Shown piece by piece: positions 52,616 through 61,473 of a stretch of DNA of 64,000 nt; positions within the stretch are counted from its first letter, which is position 1, and every line of letters begins with the position of its first letter. This stretch comes from JAVJSU01 sp040219275. Its GTDB lineage: Bacteria > Chloroflexota > Anaerolineae > Aggregatilineales > Phototrophicaceae. The translations under genes and the position numbers were made by a program. Location: positions 248,001 to 312,000 of the forward strand of contig JAVJSU010000023.1 in assembly GCA_040219275.1 (NCBI GenBank). Reading direction: 5' to 3'. The notes beneath the pieces are model-generated. The model had not been told where the DNA came from. It was given only the letters and a program-made list of their open reading frames with translations, and ran no database searches.

Positions 52616-53496
52616 TCTGTCGGTGTGATAATCTGCGCTAGCACACCCTGATTTGCCTCTAGCTGTCGCTGTGCCTCTTCGACAGTGGCATTTTTTAGTG
52701 CCATCACAATCGCGGTCTTTACATGATTATCTGTTTGAATGAGCAATTTGTTAGCTTCTTCATAGCTAATTCCGGTGACTTCAACCACAATGCGACGGGC
52801 GCGATCCGCTAATTTTTCATTGGTAACCATCACATCCACCATCAAATTGCCGTAGACCTTGCCAAGTTTTATCATGACGGCGGTGCTTAGCATATTTAGG
52901 ATAAGTTTCTGCGCTGTGCCGGATTTTAGGCGGGTAGAGCCAGTGATGACTTCCGCGCCGACCTCCGCGACGATACCAACCTGTGCGTGTTCGAGCATGG
53001 GTGCGTTGGCGTTACAGGTGACTGCGACGGTAAATGCGCCGATGTCGTTTGCGGTTTGTAATGCGCCGATGACATAGGGCGTGCGTCCGCTGGCGGCAAT
53101 ACCTACGACAGAATCATTGGGAGCAAGGTTGATCGCCAATAGAGCATCTTTCCCCGCCTGAACGTTGTCTTCCGCGCCTTCTGCGGCTTGCGTGAGCGCT
53201 TTTTCGCCACCTGCGATTAACCCGATGACTAAACCGGGCGGGGCGCTAAAGGTTGGCACACATTCTACTGCGTCCAACACGCCTAAACGTCCACTTGTAC
53301 CAGCGCCAGTATAAATGAGCCGTCCACCGTCGCGCATTCTTGCACTGATGGCATCGACTGCCTGTGCAATTTGGGGTAGGGCTTGACGGACTGCTCCGGC
53401 GACTCTGGCATCTTCTTCGTTGATGACCGTTAGCATCTCCAAAGTGGAAAGCTGGTCTATTTTTGTCGTATTAGGATTGCGTGACTCTGTGAGCAT
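52606..53496 (-). CDS. murQ: N-acetylmuramic acid 6-phosphate etherase
   Basis: Cleaves the D-lactyl ether of MurNAc-6-phosphate to give GlcNAc-6-phosphate and D-lactate. The 296 residues are a SIS-domain protein with the motif IYTGAGTSGRLGVLDAVE, ECVPTFSAPP, SGRTPYVIGAL, and the C-terminal GISYEEANKLL region. It is the last gene of the muropeptide operon and acts on the products of the two sugar kinases encoded upstream. No MurR-type repressor or PTS gene is nearby. Confidence 0.95.
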   Translation of the reverse strand: MLTESRNPNTTKIDQLSTLEMLTVINEEDARVAGAVRQALPQIAQAVDAISARMRDGGRLIYTGAGTSGRLGVLDAVECVPTFSAPPGLVIGLIAGGEKALTQAAEGAEDNVQAGKDALLAINLAPNDSVVGIAASGRTPYVIGALQTANDIGAFTVAVTCNANAPMLEHAQVGIVAEVGAEVITGSTRLKSGTAQKLILNMLSTAVMIKLGKVYGNLMVDVMVTNEKLADRARRIVVEVTGISYEEANKLLIQTDNHVKTAIVMALKNATVEEAQRQLEANQGVLAQIITPTDQA

Positions 53497-53520
53497 GGTG
53501 CATTAGTTCCTTAGGATTGT

Positions 53521-54429
53521 TCAGTGTTGTTTGTTCAACGCGATAATTGCCGCGCCGACGACCGGAACGTATTTCGGTTGGAGTATGATTTCTATTTTTA
53601 GCAAATCGCATAATAAGAGACTGAGTGGATTGTTGTGAGTCAGTAAGCTCCCCGCAAAGGCTATTGGTAATGCTTCCATAGCCAGTTGTTGCATCACTGC
53701 GCGGCATTGAAGTGCCAATTCACGGGCGGCTTTCTCGACGATCTGCATGGCAACTGTATCGCCATCAGTGGCGTGCTCCAGCACAAGTGGCGCAAGCGTA
53801 GCAACATCACGCGTACGCGATTTTGCATATGCCCATTTGATGATTTCCTGACGTTCTGTGAGCTTTAGGTGGGAGAAAATCGCGTTGGTGAGTGTGGTTT
53901 GCTGTGCGCGTTTTTCGGTGGCGCGAATGACGGCGTTTAACGCTTGCAATCCGATCCAATAGCCACTGCCTTCGTCGCCTAATAGCCAACCCCATCCGCC
54001 AACGAGTGCCGTTTCGCCTGTGCTATTAACACCATAAGCGAGACTACCCGTACCGCAAAGCACCAGAATTCCACGATGTTCGCCATGCGCGCCAGTTAGG
54101 GCAATCTCATAATCACTACTGATGGCAATGATTGTAACGGGCATGATCTCTTCAATTAGATTGTTTAGCCAATTGCCTTCCCGTTCTGGTGCCGCCCCAC
54201 CAACACCAATGCCGACACAGGCGACCTGATTATGCGTGAGTTTGGCGCGTTCAAGCGTGCCCATGATGGTATTCTGGATATTATAGGCGGCGGTTTCGTG
54301 TCCTACCGTGTTGGGATTGGCGGTAGACCCTGTGCTCTCTGCGATGAGGTCTAACTGTGGTGTGAAGATTGCCACGCGCACGGTGCTACCACCGCCATCA
54401 ATGCCCATAATGTAGCGACTGTCATTCAT
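53521..54429 (-). CDS. BadF/BcrA-type sugar kinase, probable N-acetylmuramate or N-acetylglucosamine kinase
   Basis: A 302-residue ASKHA-fold kinase of the family that includes NagK and MurK. Motifs are YIMGIDGGGSTVRVAIF (phosphate-1), GVGGAAPERE, ILVLCGTGSLAYGV (phosphate-2) and GWGWLLGDEGSGYWIG. In this operon it most likely phosphorylates MurNAc and/or GlcNAc released from muropeptides, feeding MurQ. The ATG overlaps the anmK stop by one base (TAATG). Confidence 0.82.
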   Translation of the reverse strand: MNDSRYIMGIDGGGSTVRVAIFTPQLDLIAESTGSTANPNTVGHETAAYNIQNTIMGTLERAKLTHNQVACVGIGVGGAAPEREGNWLNNLIEEIMPVTIIAISSDYEIALTGAHGEHRGILVLCGTGSLAYGVNSTGETALVGGWGWLLGDEGSGYWIGLQALNAVIRATEKRAQQTTLTNAIFSHLKLTERQEIIKWAYAKSRTRDVATLAPLVLEHATDGDTVAMQIVEKAARELALQCRAVMQQLAMEALPIAFAGSLLTHNNPLSLLLCDLLKIEIILQPKYVPVVGAAIIALNKQH

Positions 54430-55610
54430 TATGCGCCCCATGTCTTCTGGATGAGCATGGCATAATTCTCGCCGGGGGTGATTTGACCCATCACGACAGG
54501 TTTTGAAGCACCCGTTAATGAAGGTAAATTGCCTGCGCGATTATGCCATGTTTCATAGGCGAGGACGGCAAAAACCAGCGCCTCTTTGTTGTCGCTATCC
54601 ATGCCAATGTCTTCATGCGTGAGGATGGTCGCCCCACCCAGGAGGGTTTGCATCATCTTGACGAGTGTTGGATTGCGCCGACCCCCACCGCCGAGAATCA
54701 CTTCACCGATTTTCGAGGGGGAGAAATTAGCATAGGCATCGGTGATGGTTTGTGCGGTGAGCATGGTTAATGTTGCCAGCGCATCATCAAGCGATAAGCC
54801 CTTCTCTTGCACATAGGTGATGAGCGTTTCCGTCATTTCCGCACCAAAAAGCTCGCGTCCCGTGGTCTTGGGTGGTTCGCGCCGATAATAGGGATGGTCG
54901 AGCAGATCGGTCAGCCAATCTTCATCTAATTTTCCACGGGATGCCCGCAGGCCATCTTTATCATAGGTTTCTGTGCCACCTGTGACCCGCGTAATGAGCG
55001 TGTCCATCAAGGCGTTTCCCGGTCCGGTATCAAAGGCGATGGGAAGGCTGGATGTGTCGGTTATGGGTGGCAAAAATGTGACGTTGCCCATGCCGCCGAT
55101 ATTCTGAATTGCCCGCCAATGGGTCGGATGCCGTAATAACAGCCAATCGGCATAACTGGTGAGTGGCGCACCCTGTCCACCGACTGCCACATCCCGCGCT
55201 CTGAAATTACTGATGGTGGTGATTCCGGTGCGCTCGGCGATCACGGCGGCTTCGCCAAGTTGGAGCGTCGCGGATACCTGACCATCTGGTTCGACTTGAT
55301 GCCAGAATGTTTGCCCATGTGAGCCGATAAGGTCAACATCGTGCAGGCTCAATCCAGCGATTTTGATGGTTTCCAACAGAGCATCGGCGAAGCGTTCACC
55401 GATAGCGACACCGAGTTTGCACAGATCATCAACCCTGCTCACCTCTGGAATGCAATTATCGTGAATGCGCTTTTGAAAAGATGACTCATACGGATACATT
55501 GTCGCATGGAGTGTTTTTGCGTGTACCGTGGGCGGCGCGCCTGTAAGTTCACATAGCGCGACATCGACTCCATCGGCAGACGTTCCCGACATTAAACCAG
55601 CGACGATCAC
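54429..55610 (-). CDS. anmK: Anhydro-N-acetylmuramic acid kinase
   Basis: Phosphorylates and hydrolyses 1,6-anhydro-MurNAc to MurNAc-6-phosphate, the MurQ substrate. The 393 residues have GLMSGTSADGVDVALCEL at the N terminus, IGSHGQTFWHQ, and IAFDTGPGNALMD, all characteristic. It is coupled by a one-base overlap to the BadF-type kinase downstream. AnmK implies that the cell meets anhydro-muropeptides from lytic transglycosylases. Confidence 0.95.
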   Translation of the reverse strand: MIVAGLMSGTSADGVDVALCELTGAPPTVHAKTLHATMYPYESSFQKRIHDNCIPEVSRVDDLCKLGVAIGERFADALLETIKIAGLSLHDVDLIGSHGQTFWHQVEPDGQVSATLQLGEAAVIAERTGITTISNFRARDVAVGGQGAPLTSYADWLLLRHPTHWRAIQNIGGMGNVTFLPPITDTSSLPIAFDTGPGNALMDTLITRVTGGTETYDKDGLRASRGKLDEDWLTDLLDHPYYRREPPKTTGRELFGAEMTETLITYVQEKGLSLDDALATLTMLTAQTITDAYANFSPSKIGEVILGGGGRRNPTLVKMMQTLLGGATILTHEDIGMDSDNKEALVFAVLAYETWHNRAGNLPSLTGASKPVVMGQITPGENYAMLIQKTWGA

Positions 55611-55619
55611 AGATTAATC

Positions 55620-56795
55620 CTATTCATAAAGCAGGAACGGTTTACGACTTTCTTTAAATTGTGCGGCGGCGACCAACCAATCAGGGGTCAAGGTTCCAAT
55701 GGCAACACCTTTTTCAATGGCTTCACGTACACTTTTTGACCCCACAAGTCGATCAAAATGTGAATACCCTGTATTCTGGTTGACAGGTGTCCATTGGAAG
55801 TTATTTGGATACAGATGGCGAATTTCTGAGATAACGTTTAGCCACGCCTTGATGGGATTCCACATGCTGAAATCAGTGACATGCGCCTGTATACCCTGAC
55901 AATGCTCGCCTGCATATTTGCTTTGTGATGGTCTAAAGGTGTGCGGACGGAAGCGCACACCGCAATCATCCACCCAATCCTGTGCGTTGAGGTGAGAGGC
56001 TAATTGTGCACCATCGATCCATGGTGCGCCGGCAATCTCAAACGGGAGAGTTGTTCCGCGCCCTTCAGAGATGTTAGTGCCTTCCATCAAGCACGCTCCT
56101 GCATAATGTTGAAGTGTCTGCAAGTGGGGCATGTTTGGAGAGGGAGGCACCCATGTTAAGCCGGTTTTCTCCCACGGTTGATCGCGTTCCCAGTGCTCGC
56201 AGGAGATGATCGATAATCGTGCGAGTCGCGGATTCCACGTTTCGTTTATCATCCAGATGATTTCGCCGAGAGTCATCCCATGAATGACGGGTATAGGATA
56301 GCGTCCTACAAGTGACGAAAATTCTTTAGTTAGTGGCGGTCCATAGATGTGTTTGCCACCTAATGGATTGGGGCGATCAAGAATGACGACGGTAACACCA
56401 TTTTCCGCCGCCGCTTCTAGTATATGTGAAATCGTCCATGTAAAGGTGTAATAGCGCACGCCGATGTCTTGAATGTCGCAGACGATGACATCAATATCCT
56501 TCAGCATTTCTGTCGTCGGACGTAAATTTTCACCATACAGGCTATGCACGGGTAAGCCTGTTTTAGGATCGGTGCGTGACTCAACAGGTTCGCCATCGTT
56601 TAACGCACCGACAAACCCATGTTCAGGCGCAAACAAGGAAACGACGTTCACCTGTTCACTATGGCATAACACCTCATAGGTACTTTGAAGGTTTTTATCG
56701 ACGGCACTTGGATTAGTCATCAGACCCACCCGCTGACCGTGAAGGGGTTTATACCCTTTTTGACGCAGGACTTCTAAGCCATTTTTTATAATCAT
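55620..56795 (-). CDS. namZ: Exo-beta-N-acetylmuramidase NamZ-like (DUF1343)
   Basis: A 391-residue DUF1343 protein of the family that includes the exo-muramidase NamZ. Motifs include GLMTNPSAVDKNL, LFAPEHGFVGALNDGE, CDIQDIGVRYYTFTWT, VVILDRPNPLGG and MEGTNISEGRGTTLPFE. No signal peptide is visible, suggesting a cytoplasmic enzyme acting on imported sugars; secreted homologs exist elsewhere. It lies between NagZ and AnmK, overlapping nagZ by four bases. Confidence 0.88.
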   Translation of the reverse strand: MIIKNGLEVLRQKGYKPLHGQRVGLMTNPSAVDKNLQSTYEVLCHSEQVNVVSLFAPEHGFVGALNDGEPVESRTDPKTGLPVHSLYGENLRPTTEMLKDIDVIVCDIQDIGVRYYTFTWTISHILEAAAENGVTVVILDRPNPLGGKHIYGPPLTKEFSSLVGRYPIPVIHGMTLGEIIWMINETWNPRLARLSIISCEHWERDQPWEKTGLTWVPPSPNMPHLQTLQHYAGACLMEGTNISEGRGTTLPFEIAGAPWIDGAQLASHLNAQDWVDDCGVRFRPHTFRPSQSKYAGEHCQGIQAHVTDFSMWNPIKAWLNVISEIRHLYPNNFQWTPVNQNTGYSHFDRLVGSKSVREAIEKGVAIGTLTPDWLVAAAQFKESRKPFLLYE

Positions 56796-58357
56796 GCAAT
56801 GCTCACGGGTAAAGTAGCGGTGGGAACGAATTGTCCGAGTAAGGCTTGTACGGCGGCACGCATGGATGGACGACTATCGCCACAGGTACAGAGCGCAGTT
56901 CCAACATTTTCCAGAACGAGAATGTCATAAGGGTTACGCAAACACAGCAAGATCACCTGTCCGGCTGTGCTAAGAATTTGCTGACTAATTTCAAGTTCTT
57001 CGGGATTAAGGTGGGCGTTGCGCGTTGCCAAAATAACAATATCGGCTGATTTTGCCAGAGCAAGCGCGGCTTGGATCGTTTCTGTGGGATTTTTCGCAGC
57101 TTTGAGCGACATACTTTCAAGATTAGGCATTTGCGTGCTAATAATCTCTGTAAAAGCCGTTACGCCACCCGCTTCCATGATGCCAGAATCTAGATGGGAC
57201 GCAAATTCTATCAGAACGATTTTACGCGAATCGTTTGCAGATAGGGGAAGCAATCCGGCGTTATCATGCACTTGCACCAACCCTAGACGGGCGGTTTCGT
57301 TCATGGTTTCGATGCGATCGGAAGCCCCAACATGGTCGATAGCTGGCTTCGAGGTAATTGCATAGCGGGCTTTGAGCCTGGCAATCCGTATGTTGGATTC
57401 GTCGATGCGTTCCATCGGGATTCTGCCGGATTTCGCCGCCTCTAATAAGGTGTCATAAATACGCGGGTACAATCCTGAATCTGTGTTGAATGAATGCGAA
57501 AACAGAATGATGTCTTGCCCGGCAATGGCGGCAAGCACGGCTGATTCTTCTGAGCCGTAATGATCGCTGACTGCTTTCATCTCCATACAATCCGTGCATG
57601 TTACGCCTTGAAAGCCGATTTCATCACGCAGTAAATCTTCAATGACCGGACGCGATAACGTTGCGGGATGTTCTGGATCAATCTGCGAGAATTTGACGTG
57701 CGTCATCATAACAGTGGAGATGCGTGATTTTACTGCGACGCGAAACGGTACAAGGTCACGTTCCCACAATGTTTCGAGTGTGTCATCTATTACGGCGAGT
57801 GCTTCATGTGTATCAACCGACGTGTTGCCTAATCCTGGAAAATGTTTAGCGCTCGCGGCGACACTTTCTCCTTGAAATCCAAAGATTTGGGCGGCGGCAA
57901 GTTTGCTGACGAGCTTTTTATTTGTACCGAGCGAGCGTGTGCCGACGGATGGGTTGTTGATGTTGTGCGTAATGTCTACTACCGGCGCGAGATCCCAATT
58001 GATGCCAAGAGTCCGCATTTCCGAGGCGAGTAGGGCGGCGACTTCCTGCGCGATTTCTTCGGAATTTATCGCGCCAAGTACCATTGCGCCGGGGCTTTCG
58101 GTGAAGCCGTCTTTTTCATAGAGACGTGTTACACTCCCGCCTTCTTGATCTATAGCGATCAGGATGGGATGTTTTGCGGCATCGTGACAAGATTTGGTCA
58201 GCCGGGCGAGTTGCTCTGGATTGGCGACATTGCGTGCAAATAACACCACACCGCCAATCTGCCCATTTGCCAGCATATCCAGTACCCAATGTGGAGGCTC
58301 TAGCCCATGAAATCCGATCATGAACATCTGCCCAATTTTGTCTTCCAGTGATAACAT
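56792..58357 (-). CDS. nagZ: Beta-N-acetylglucosaminidase, GH3 family
   Basis: A 521-residue family 3 glycosidase that removes GlcNAc from muropeptides. Diagnostic motifs are IDQEGGSVTRL, KHFPGLGNTSVDTHEALAVI (with the acid/base His-Asp dyad) and GVTCTDCMEM (nucleophile Asp). The N-terminal catalytic barrel is followed by a C-terminal domain of about 180 residues. No signal peptide is visible, unlike the secreted Bacillus NagZ. The product MurNAc-peptide would then meet NamZ, the kinases and MurQ. Confidence 0.9.
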   Translation of the reverse strand: MLSLEDKIGQMFMIGFHGLEPPHWVLDMLANGQIGGVVLFARNVANPEQLARLTKSCHDAAKHPILIAIDQEGGSVTRLYEKDGFTESPGAMVLGAINSEEIAQEVAALLASEMRTLGINWDLAPVVDITHNINNPSVGTRSLGTNKKLVSKLAAAQIFGFQGESVAASAKHFPGLGNTSVDTHEALAVIDDTLETLWERDLVPFRVAVKSRISTVMMTHVKFSQIDPEHPATLSRPVIEDLLRDEIGFQGVTCTDCMEMKAVSDHYGSEESAVLAAIAGQDIILFSHSFNTDSGLYPRIYDTLLEAAKSGRIPMERIDESNIRIARLKARYAITSKPAIDHVGASDRIETMNETARLGLVQVHDNAGLLPLSANDSRKIVLIEFASHLDSGIMEAGGVTAFTEIISTQMPNLESMSLKAAKNPTETIQAALALAKSADIVILATRNAHLNPEELEISQQILSTAGQVILLCLRNPYDILVLENVGTALCTCGDSRPSMRAAVQALLGQFVPTATLPVSIA

Positions 58358-58396
58358 CGCTTAACTCGCTCGGTTGGTATCAATAACGTTAGGTAA

Positions 58397-59551
58397 TTAT
58401 AGCGTATCTATCCAGAGTACAACTGCATCATGTAATTTTTTACGAAAGGTTAGGATTTCCAGCGACTCCCTGCCGTAGTAAACGCGATTGGTCATCAAAG
58501 CGACGACCAATTGACGATGTGGGTCAACCCAGAGCGTCGTTCCCGTAAAGCCAGTATGTCCAAAACTATTTTCGCTAAAGTATTGTCCCGAAGACGAGCC
58601 TTCTGACGAGCGCAAAACCCAGCCCAATCCGCGATCTTCTCGATGGTTCGTGATGGCTTCCTTCGCGATGTCTTGAGAAAGCTGAGGATCGTTGCCATCA
58701 AGCGCATAGAGCCAGCGTAATCCCAATTGCGCGACCTGATCGGCAGATCCAAATAATCCCGCATGTCCGGCGATCCCGCCGAGTGAACAGGCGCTTTCAT
58801 CATGGACTTCTCCCTGACAGCGCCTTTTACGCCAGCGTTCATCGTATTCGGTTGGTGGGCATTTTTCTGGAATGGGAGGATTATAGGTGACTGCCGGGCT
58901 AACGCGCTCGTAAATCACATCCGCTAGTGTAGCTTTATGTTCAATCCGTGCCACTGCCGCGCCTAACGTAATCAGACCAAGATCGCTGTAATTGACTTTT
59001 TCGCCGAGATTACTGACGTAAGGGTAGGTAGCGATGAGATCGAGCGCTTTTGTGAGCCGCTCTTGATGGTTAACAGTTTCGCCGGTTTCGGGCGCAGGTG
59101 GCAGATCGCCAACGGTCAGGAATAAATCTCGCCACGGAGCTAATCCGCTGGTGTGGGTGAGCAAGTGCCGGAATGTAACCTGCGAGGGATCGACCGTGCC
59201 GTCAAGCGTATTTGTCTCACGTTCCAGCGTGTGCGGATTTTGCCCGCCTTCTATGTCACGTTCGCCATATTTCGCAAATTCAGGAAGCACGCTGACGACT
59301 TTATCATCAATCTTCGCTTTGCCCGCTGTAACCTGCATGAGAAACGCCGTTGTCGTGAACAACTTTGTGACTGAGGCGAGGTCAAATTGTGTGGAATTTA
59401 GGACAGGTTGACGTTGCGTTTCTGGATCAAGATAACCATAAGCGCGTTCGGCAAATATTTCGCCATGATGATAGACCGCCAAAGCGATAGACGGTGCTGT
59501 CGTTTTTAAGGCGCTGTGGATTAAGCTGTCGATAATTTCGAACGAAGTCAT
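58397..59551 (-). CDS. Beta-lactamase-fold serine hydrolase
   Basis: A 384-residue class C beta-lactamase/esterase-like hydrolase. The SxxK motif is SVTK in FDLASVTKLFTTTAF; YSD in VNYSDLGLITLG takes the YxN position, and HTG is in FGHTGFTGTTLW. There is no signal peptide. Its place between the importer and NagZ suggests a cytoplasmic peptidase or amidase acting on muropeptide stems, as proposed for the beta-lactamase-like gene in the Bacillus murQ operon; this is inference. ATG 59551 lies four bases after the permease stop; the longer frame to 59698 overlaps the permease. Confidence 0.85.
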   Translation of the reverse strand: MTSFEIIDSLIHSALKTTAPSIALAVYHHGEIFAERAYGYLDPETQRQPVLNSTQFDLASVTKLFTTTAFLMQVTAGKAKIDDKVVSVLPEFAKYGERDIEGGQNPHTLERETNTLDGTVDPSQVTFRHLLTHTSGLAPWRDLFLTVGDLPPAPETGETVNHQERLTKALDLIATYPYVSNLGEKVNYSDLGLITLGAAVARIEHKATLADVIYERVSPAVTYNPPIPEKCPPTEYDERWRKRRCQGEVHDESACSLGGIAGHAGLFGSADQVAQLGLRWLYALDGNDPQLSQDIAKEAITNHREDRGLGWVLRSSEGSSSGQYFSENSFGHTGFTGTTLWVDPHRQLVVALMTNRVYYGRESLEILTFRKKLHDAVVLWIDTL

Positions 59552-59555
59552 TGGA

Positions 59556-60449
59556 TCATCGTTTCTTTTGTCTGGGATCAAGCAGATCGCGTAAGCCTTC
59601 ACCGAGCATATTAAAACCAAGTGTAAACAGCATGATTCCCAGACCGGGGAAAATCGACAGGTAAGCATATTGGCGGATGTATTGCTGTGCCTCTGCAAGC
59701 ATTCGCCCCCATGTGGGTGTGGAGGGTTCCAGACCGATGCCGAGGAAGCTCAAGCCTGCTTCCGTTAAGATTGCACCTGCCGTGCTAATCGTCATGACAA
59801 CCATAACGGGACCAAGTGCATTCGGCAAAATATGGCGGATCATGATGCGTGGTGTGCGAACCCCAATGCTCAAAGCCGCCTCAATATATTGCTGTTCTTT
59901 GATCGCAATGAAGCTACTTCTCATTAAACGTGAGTAAAAGGGCCAGCTAGAAACAGCGATTGCCAGCACAAGGCGGTCTAGCCCTGCACCCAATACGGAG
60001 ACAATGCCTATCGTAAGCACCAATCCCGGAATTGCCAGAAAGGTATCTGTAAGGCGAGAAATAATACTATCGACCCAACCACCGAAATAGCCAGCCAATG
60101 CGCCAAGTGTTGAGCCGACAAGCGCAGATAGTGTTACAGCGGCAAGCCCAACCACCAGCGAAACACGCGCACCAAAAACCATTTTTGTAAAGACATCGCG
60201 TCCTAATTGATCTGTGCCGAGAATGTGCAGGCTATTTGGCTCGATAAAGCGATCACGCGGGGCAGGGCGGGTGGGGCTAAATGTCGTGATGAAATCTGCG
60301 CTGACTGCCATGCCAATAATGATTAAGACGATTATTAACCCGATCATCGCTTGTGGATTGCGGATGAATTGGCGCACAAATCCGGGCTTGATGGGCGCTT
60401 GTGGCGCAATGCTGATTGGCAACGTTGAGGGTGCTGTCTTGATCGTCAT
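59556..60449 (-). CDS. ABC transporter permease, DppC/OppC type
   Basis: A 297-residue inner-membrane permease with about six helices. Its N-terminal TM domain (ITTFSPTRPAPRDRF in the first loop) and the EAA-type loop MIRHILPNALGPVMVV, plus EAGLSFLGIGLEPSTPTWG, identify the second permease of an oligopeptide-type importer. It follows the DppB-type gene by four bases. It would form a channel with that protein for muropeptides or oligosaccharide-peptides. Confidence 0.93.
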   Translation of the reverse strand: MTIKTAPSTLPISIAPQAPIKPGFVRQFIRNPQAMIGLIIVLIIIGMAVSADFITTFSPTRPAPRDRFIEPNSLHILGTDQLGRDVFTKMVFGARVSLVVGLAAVTLSALVGSTLGALAGYFGGWVDSIISRLTDTFLAIPGLVLTIGIVSVLGAGLDRLVLAIAVSSWPFYSRLMRSSFIAIKEQQYIEAALSIGVRTPRIMIRHILPNALGPVMVVMTISTAGAILTEAGLSFLGIGLEPSTPTWGRMLAEAQQYIRQYAYLSIFPGLGIMLFTLGFNMLGEGLRDLLDPRQKKR

Positions 60450-60453
60450 AGGG

Positions 60454-61386
60454 CTAATCTGTTCTCAAACGGGGGTCAATATAAACGTAAAGCAGGTCAA
60501 CGAATAAATTCGTGAGCACGATTGAAATGGCGATAATCAACACGGTTGCCTGAGTAACAGGAAAATCACGCGAGAAGATAGAATCTACCAGCAAATCACC
60601 TACGCCAGGCAATCCGAAAACACGCTCAATGATGACCGATCCGCTCACTAAATAGCCAAGCTGTACACCGGCGACGGTCACAATCGGGATGAGTGCGTTG
60701 CGTAACCCATGCTTGAATATGACGGCGCGGCTCGCTAGACCTTTGGCGCGGGCAGTACGTAGGTAATCTTCGTTCAAAATATCGAGCATCGTGCCACGCA
60801 CAAAACGGGACATAAAGGCGATGCGCGGGATGGCGATGGTCATGGCAGGAAGAATTAAATAACGTGGATCACCACCACCAACTCCCAATGCAGGCAACCA
60901 TTCCAGCCGCACGGCGAATAAAAGGATCATCATGATTCCCAGCCAGAATGACGGAATTGACACGCCGATCATGCTGAGTACCTGCACAATATAATCAATT
61001 GCCGAATTACGTTTTACGGCTGTGAGCACGCCGAGTGGAATGGCGATGAGATAGGAAATGATGAACGCAGTGCCCGCTAACCGGAGCGTATAAGGCAATT
61101 CCTCGGCGATGAGTGTGCCTACCTCGCGCCGACTAATGATGGATTTGCCGAAATCAAGACTAACGACATCTGTTAAATAATCCACATATTGAATTGGCAC
61201 AGCGCGATTCAAGCCAAGGTCTTGACGCAGTTGTTCGGCTTCCTGTACAGCTTCAGGACGGGGATCGCCGGCATAGATCATGTCAATCGGGTCGCCAGAG
61301 ATACGCATCAGGAAAAAGACAACGGTGACGACTGCCCACATTGTCAACATACCCTGTATGAGGCGATAGAAAATTTGTTTACTCAT
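60454..61386 (-). CDS. ABC transporter permease, DppB/OppB type
   Basis: A 310-residue permease. The N terminus has one helix and the GDP-rich first loop typical of DppB (SGDPIDMIYAGDPRPE). The EAA loop is DYLRTARAKGLASRAVIFKH, and six helices are predicted in all. It starts 87 bases after the binding-protein gene, with an intercistronic hairpin between. No ATPase gene is in the window, so the system depends on an ATPase encoded elsewhere. Confidence 0.93.
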   Translation of the reverse strand: MSKQIFYRLIQGMLTMWAVVTVVFFLMRISGDPIDMIYAGDPRPEAVQEAEQLRQDLGLNRAVPIQYVDYLTDVVSLDFGKSIISRREVGTLIAEELPYTLRLAGTAFIISYLIAIPLGVLTAVKRNSAIDYIVQVLSMIGVSIPSFWLGIMMILLFAVRLEWLPALGVGGGDPRYLILPAMTIAIPRIAFMSRFVRGTMLDILNEDYLRTARAKGLASRAVIFKHGLRNALIPIVTVAGVQLGYLVSGSVIIERVFGLPGVGDLLVDSIFSRDFPVTQATVLIIAISIVLTNLFVDLLYVYIDPRLRTD

Positions 61387-61412
61387 GGTTTTTCGCCGTT
61401 AGGATGCAAAGG

Positions 61413-61448
61413 CTGGAAGCCCTGTTTGAATTCAACGGGGGCTTCCAG
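61413..61448 (-). repeat. Intercistronic hairpin after the binding-protein gene
   Basis: CTGGAAGCCC and GGGCTTCCAG form a ten-base stem with a 16-base loop, between the binding-protein stop and the first permease start. No T-run follows. Such hairpins often stabilise the binding-protein part of the mRNA. Confidence 0.7.
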
Positions 61449-61473
61449 TGAAGGTAAAGGTTAGTTGGTCTAA

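Noticed and set aside
59551..59698. A longer N terminus for the beta-lactamase-fold hydrolase
   Set aside because: The extra 49 residues overlap the permease gene and are Cys/His-rich, unlike a signal peptide or domain; the ATG at 59551 is four bases after the permease stop.
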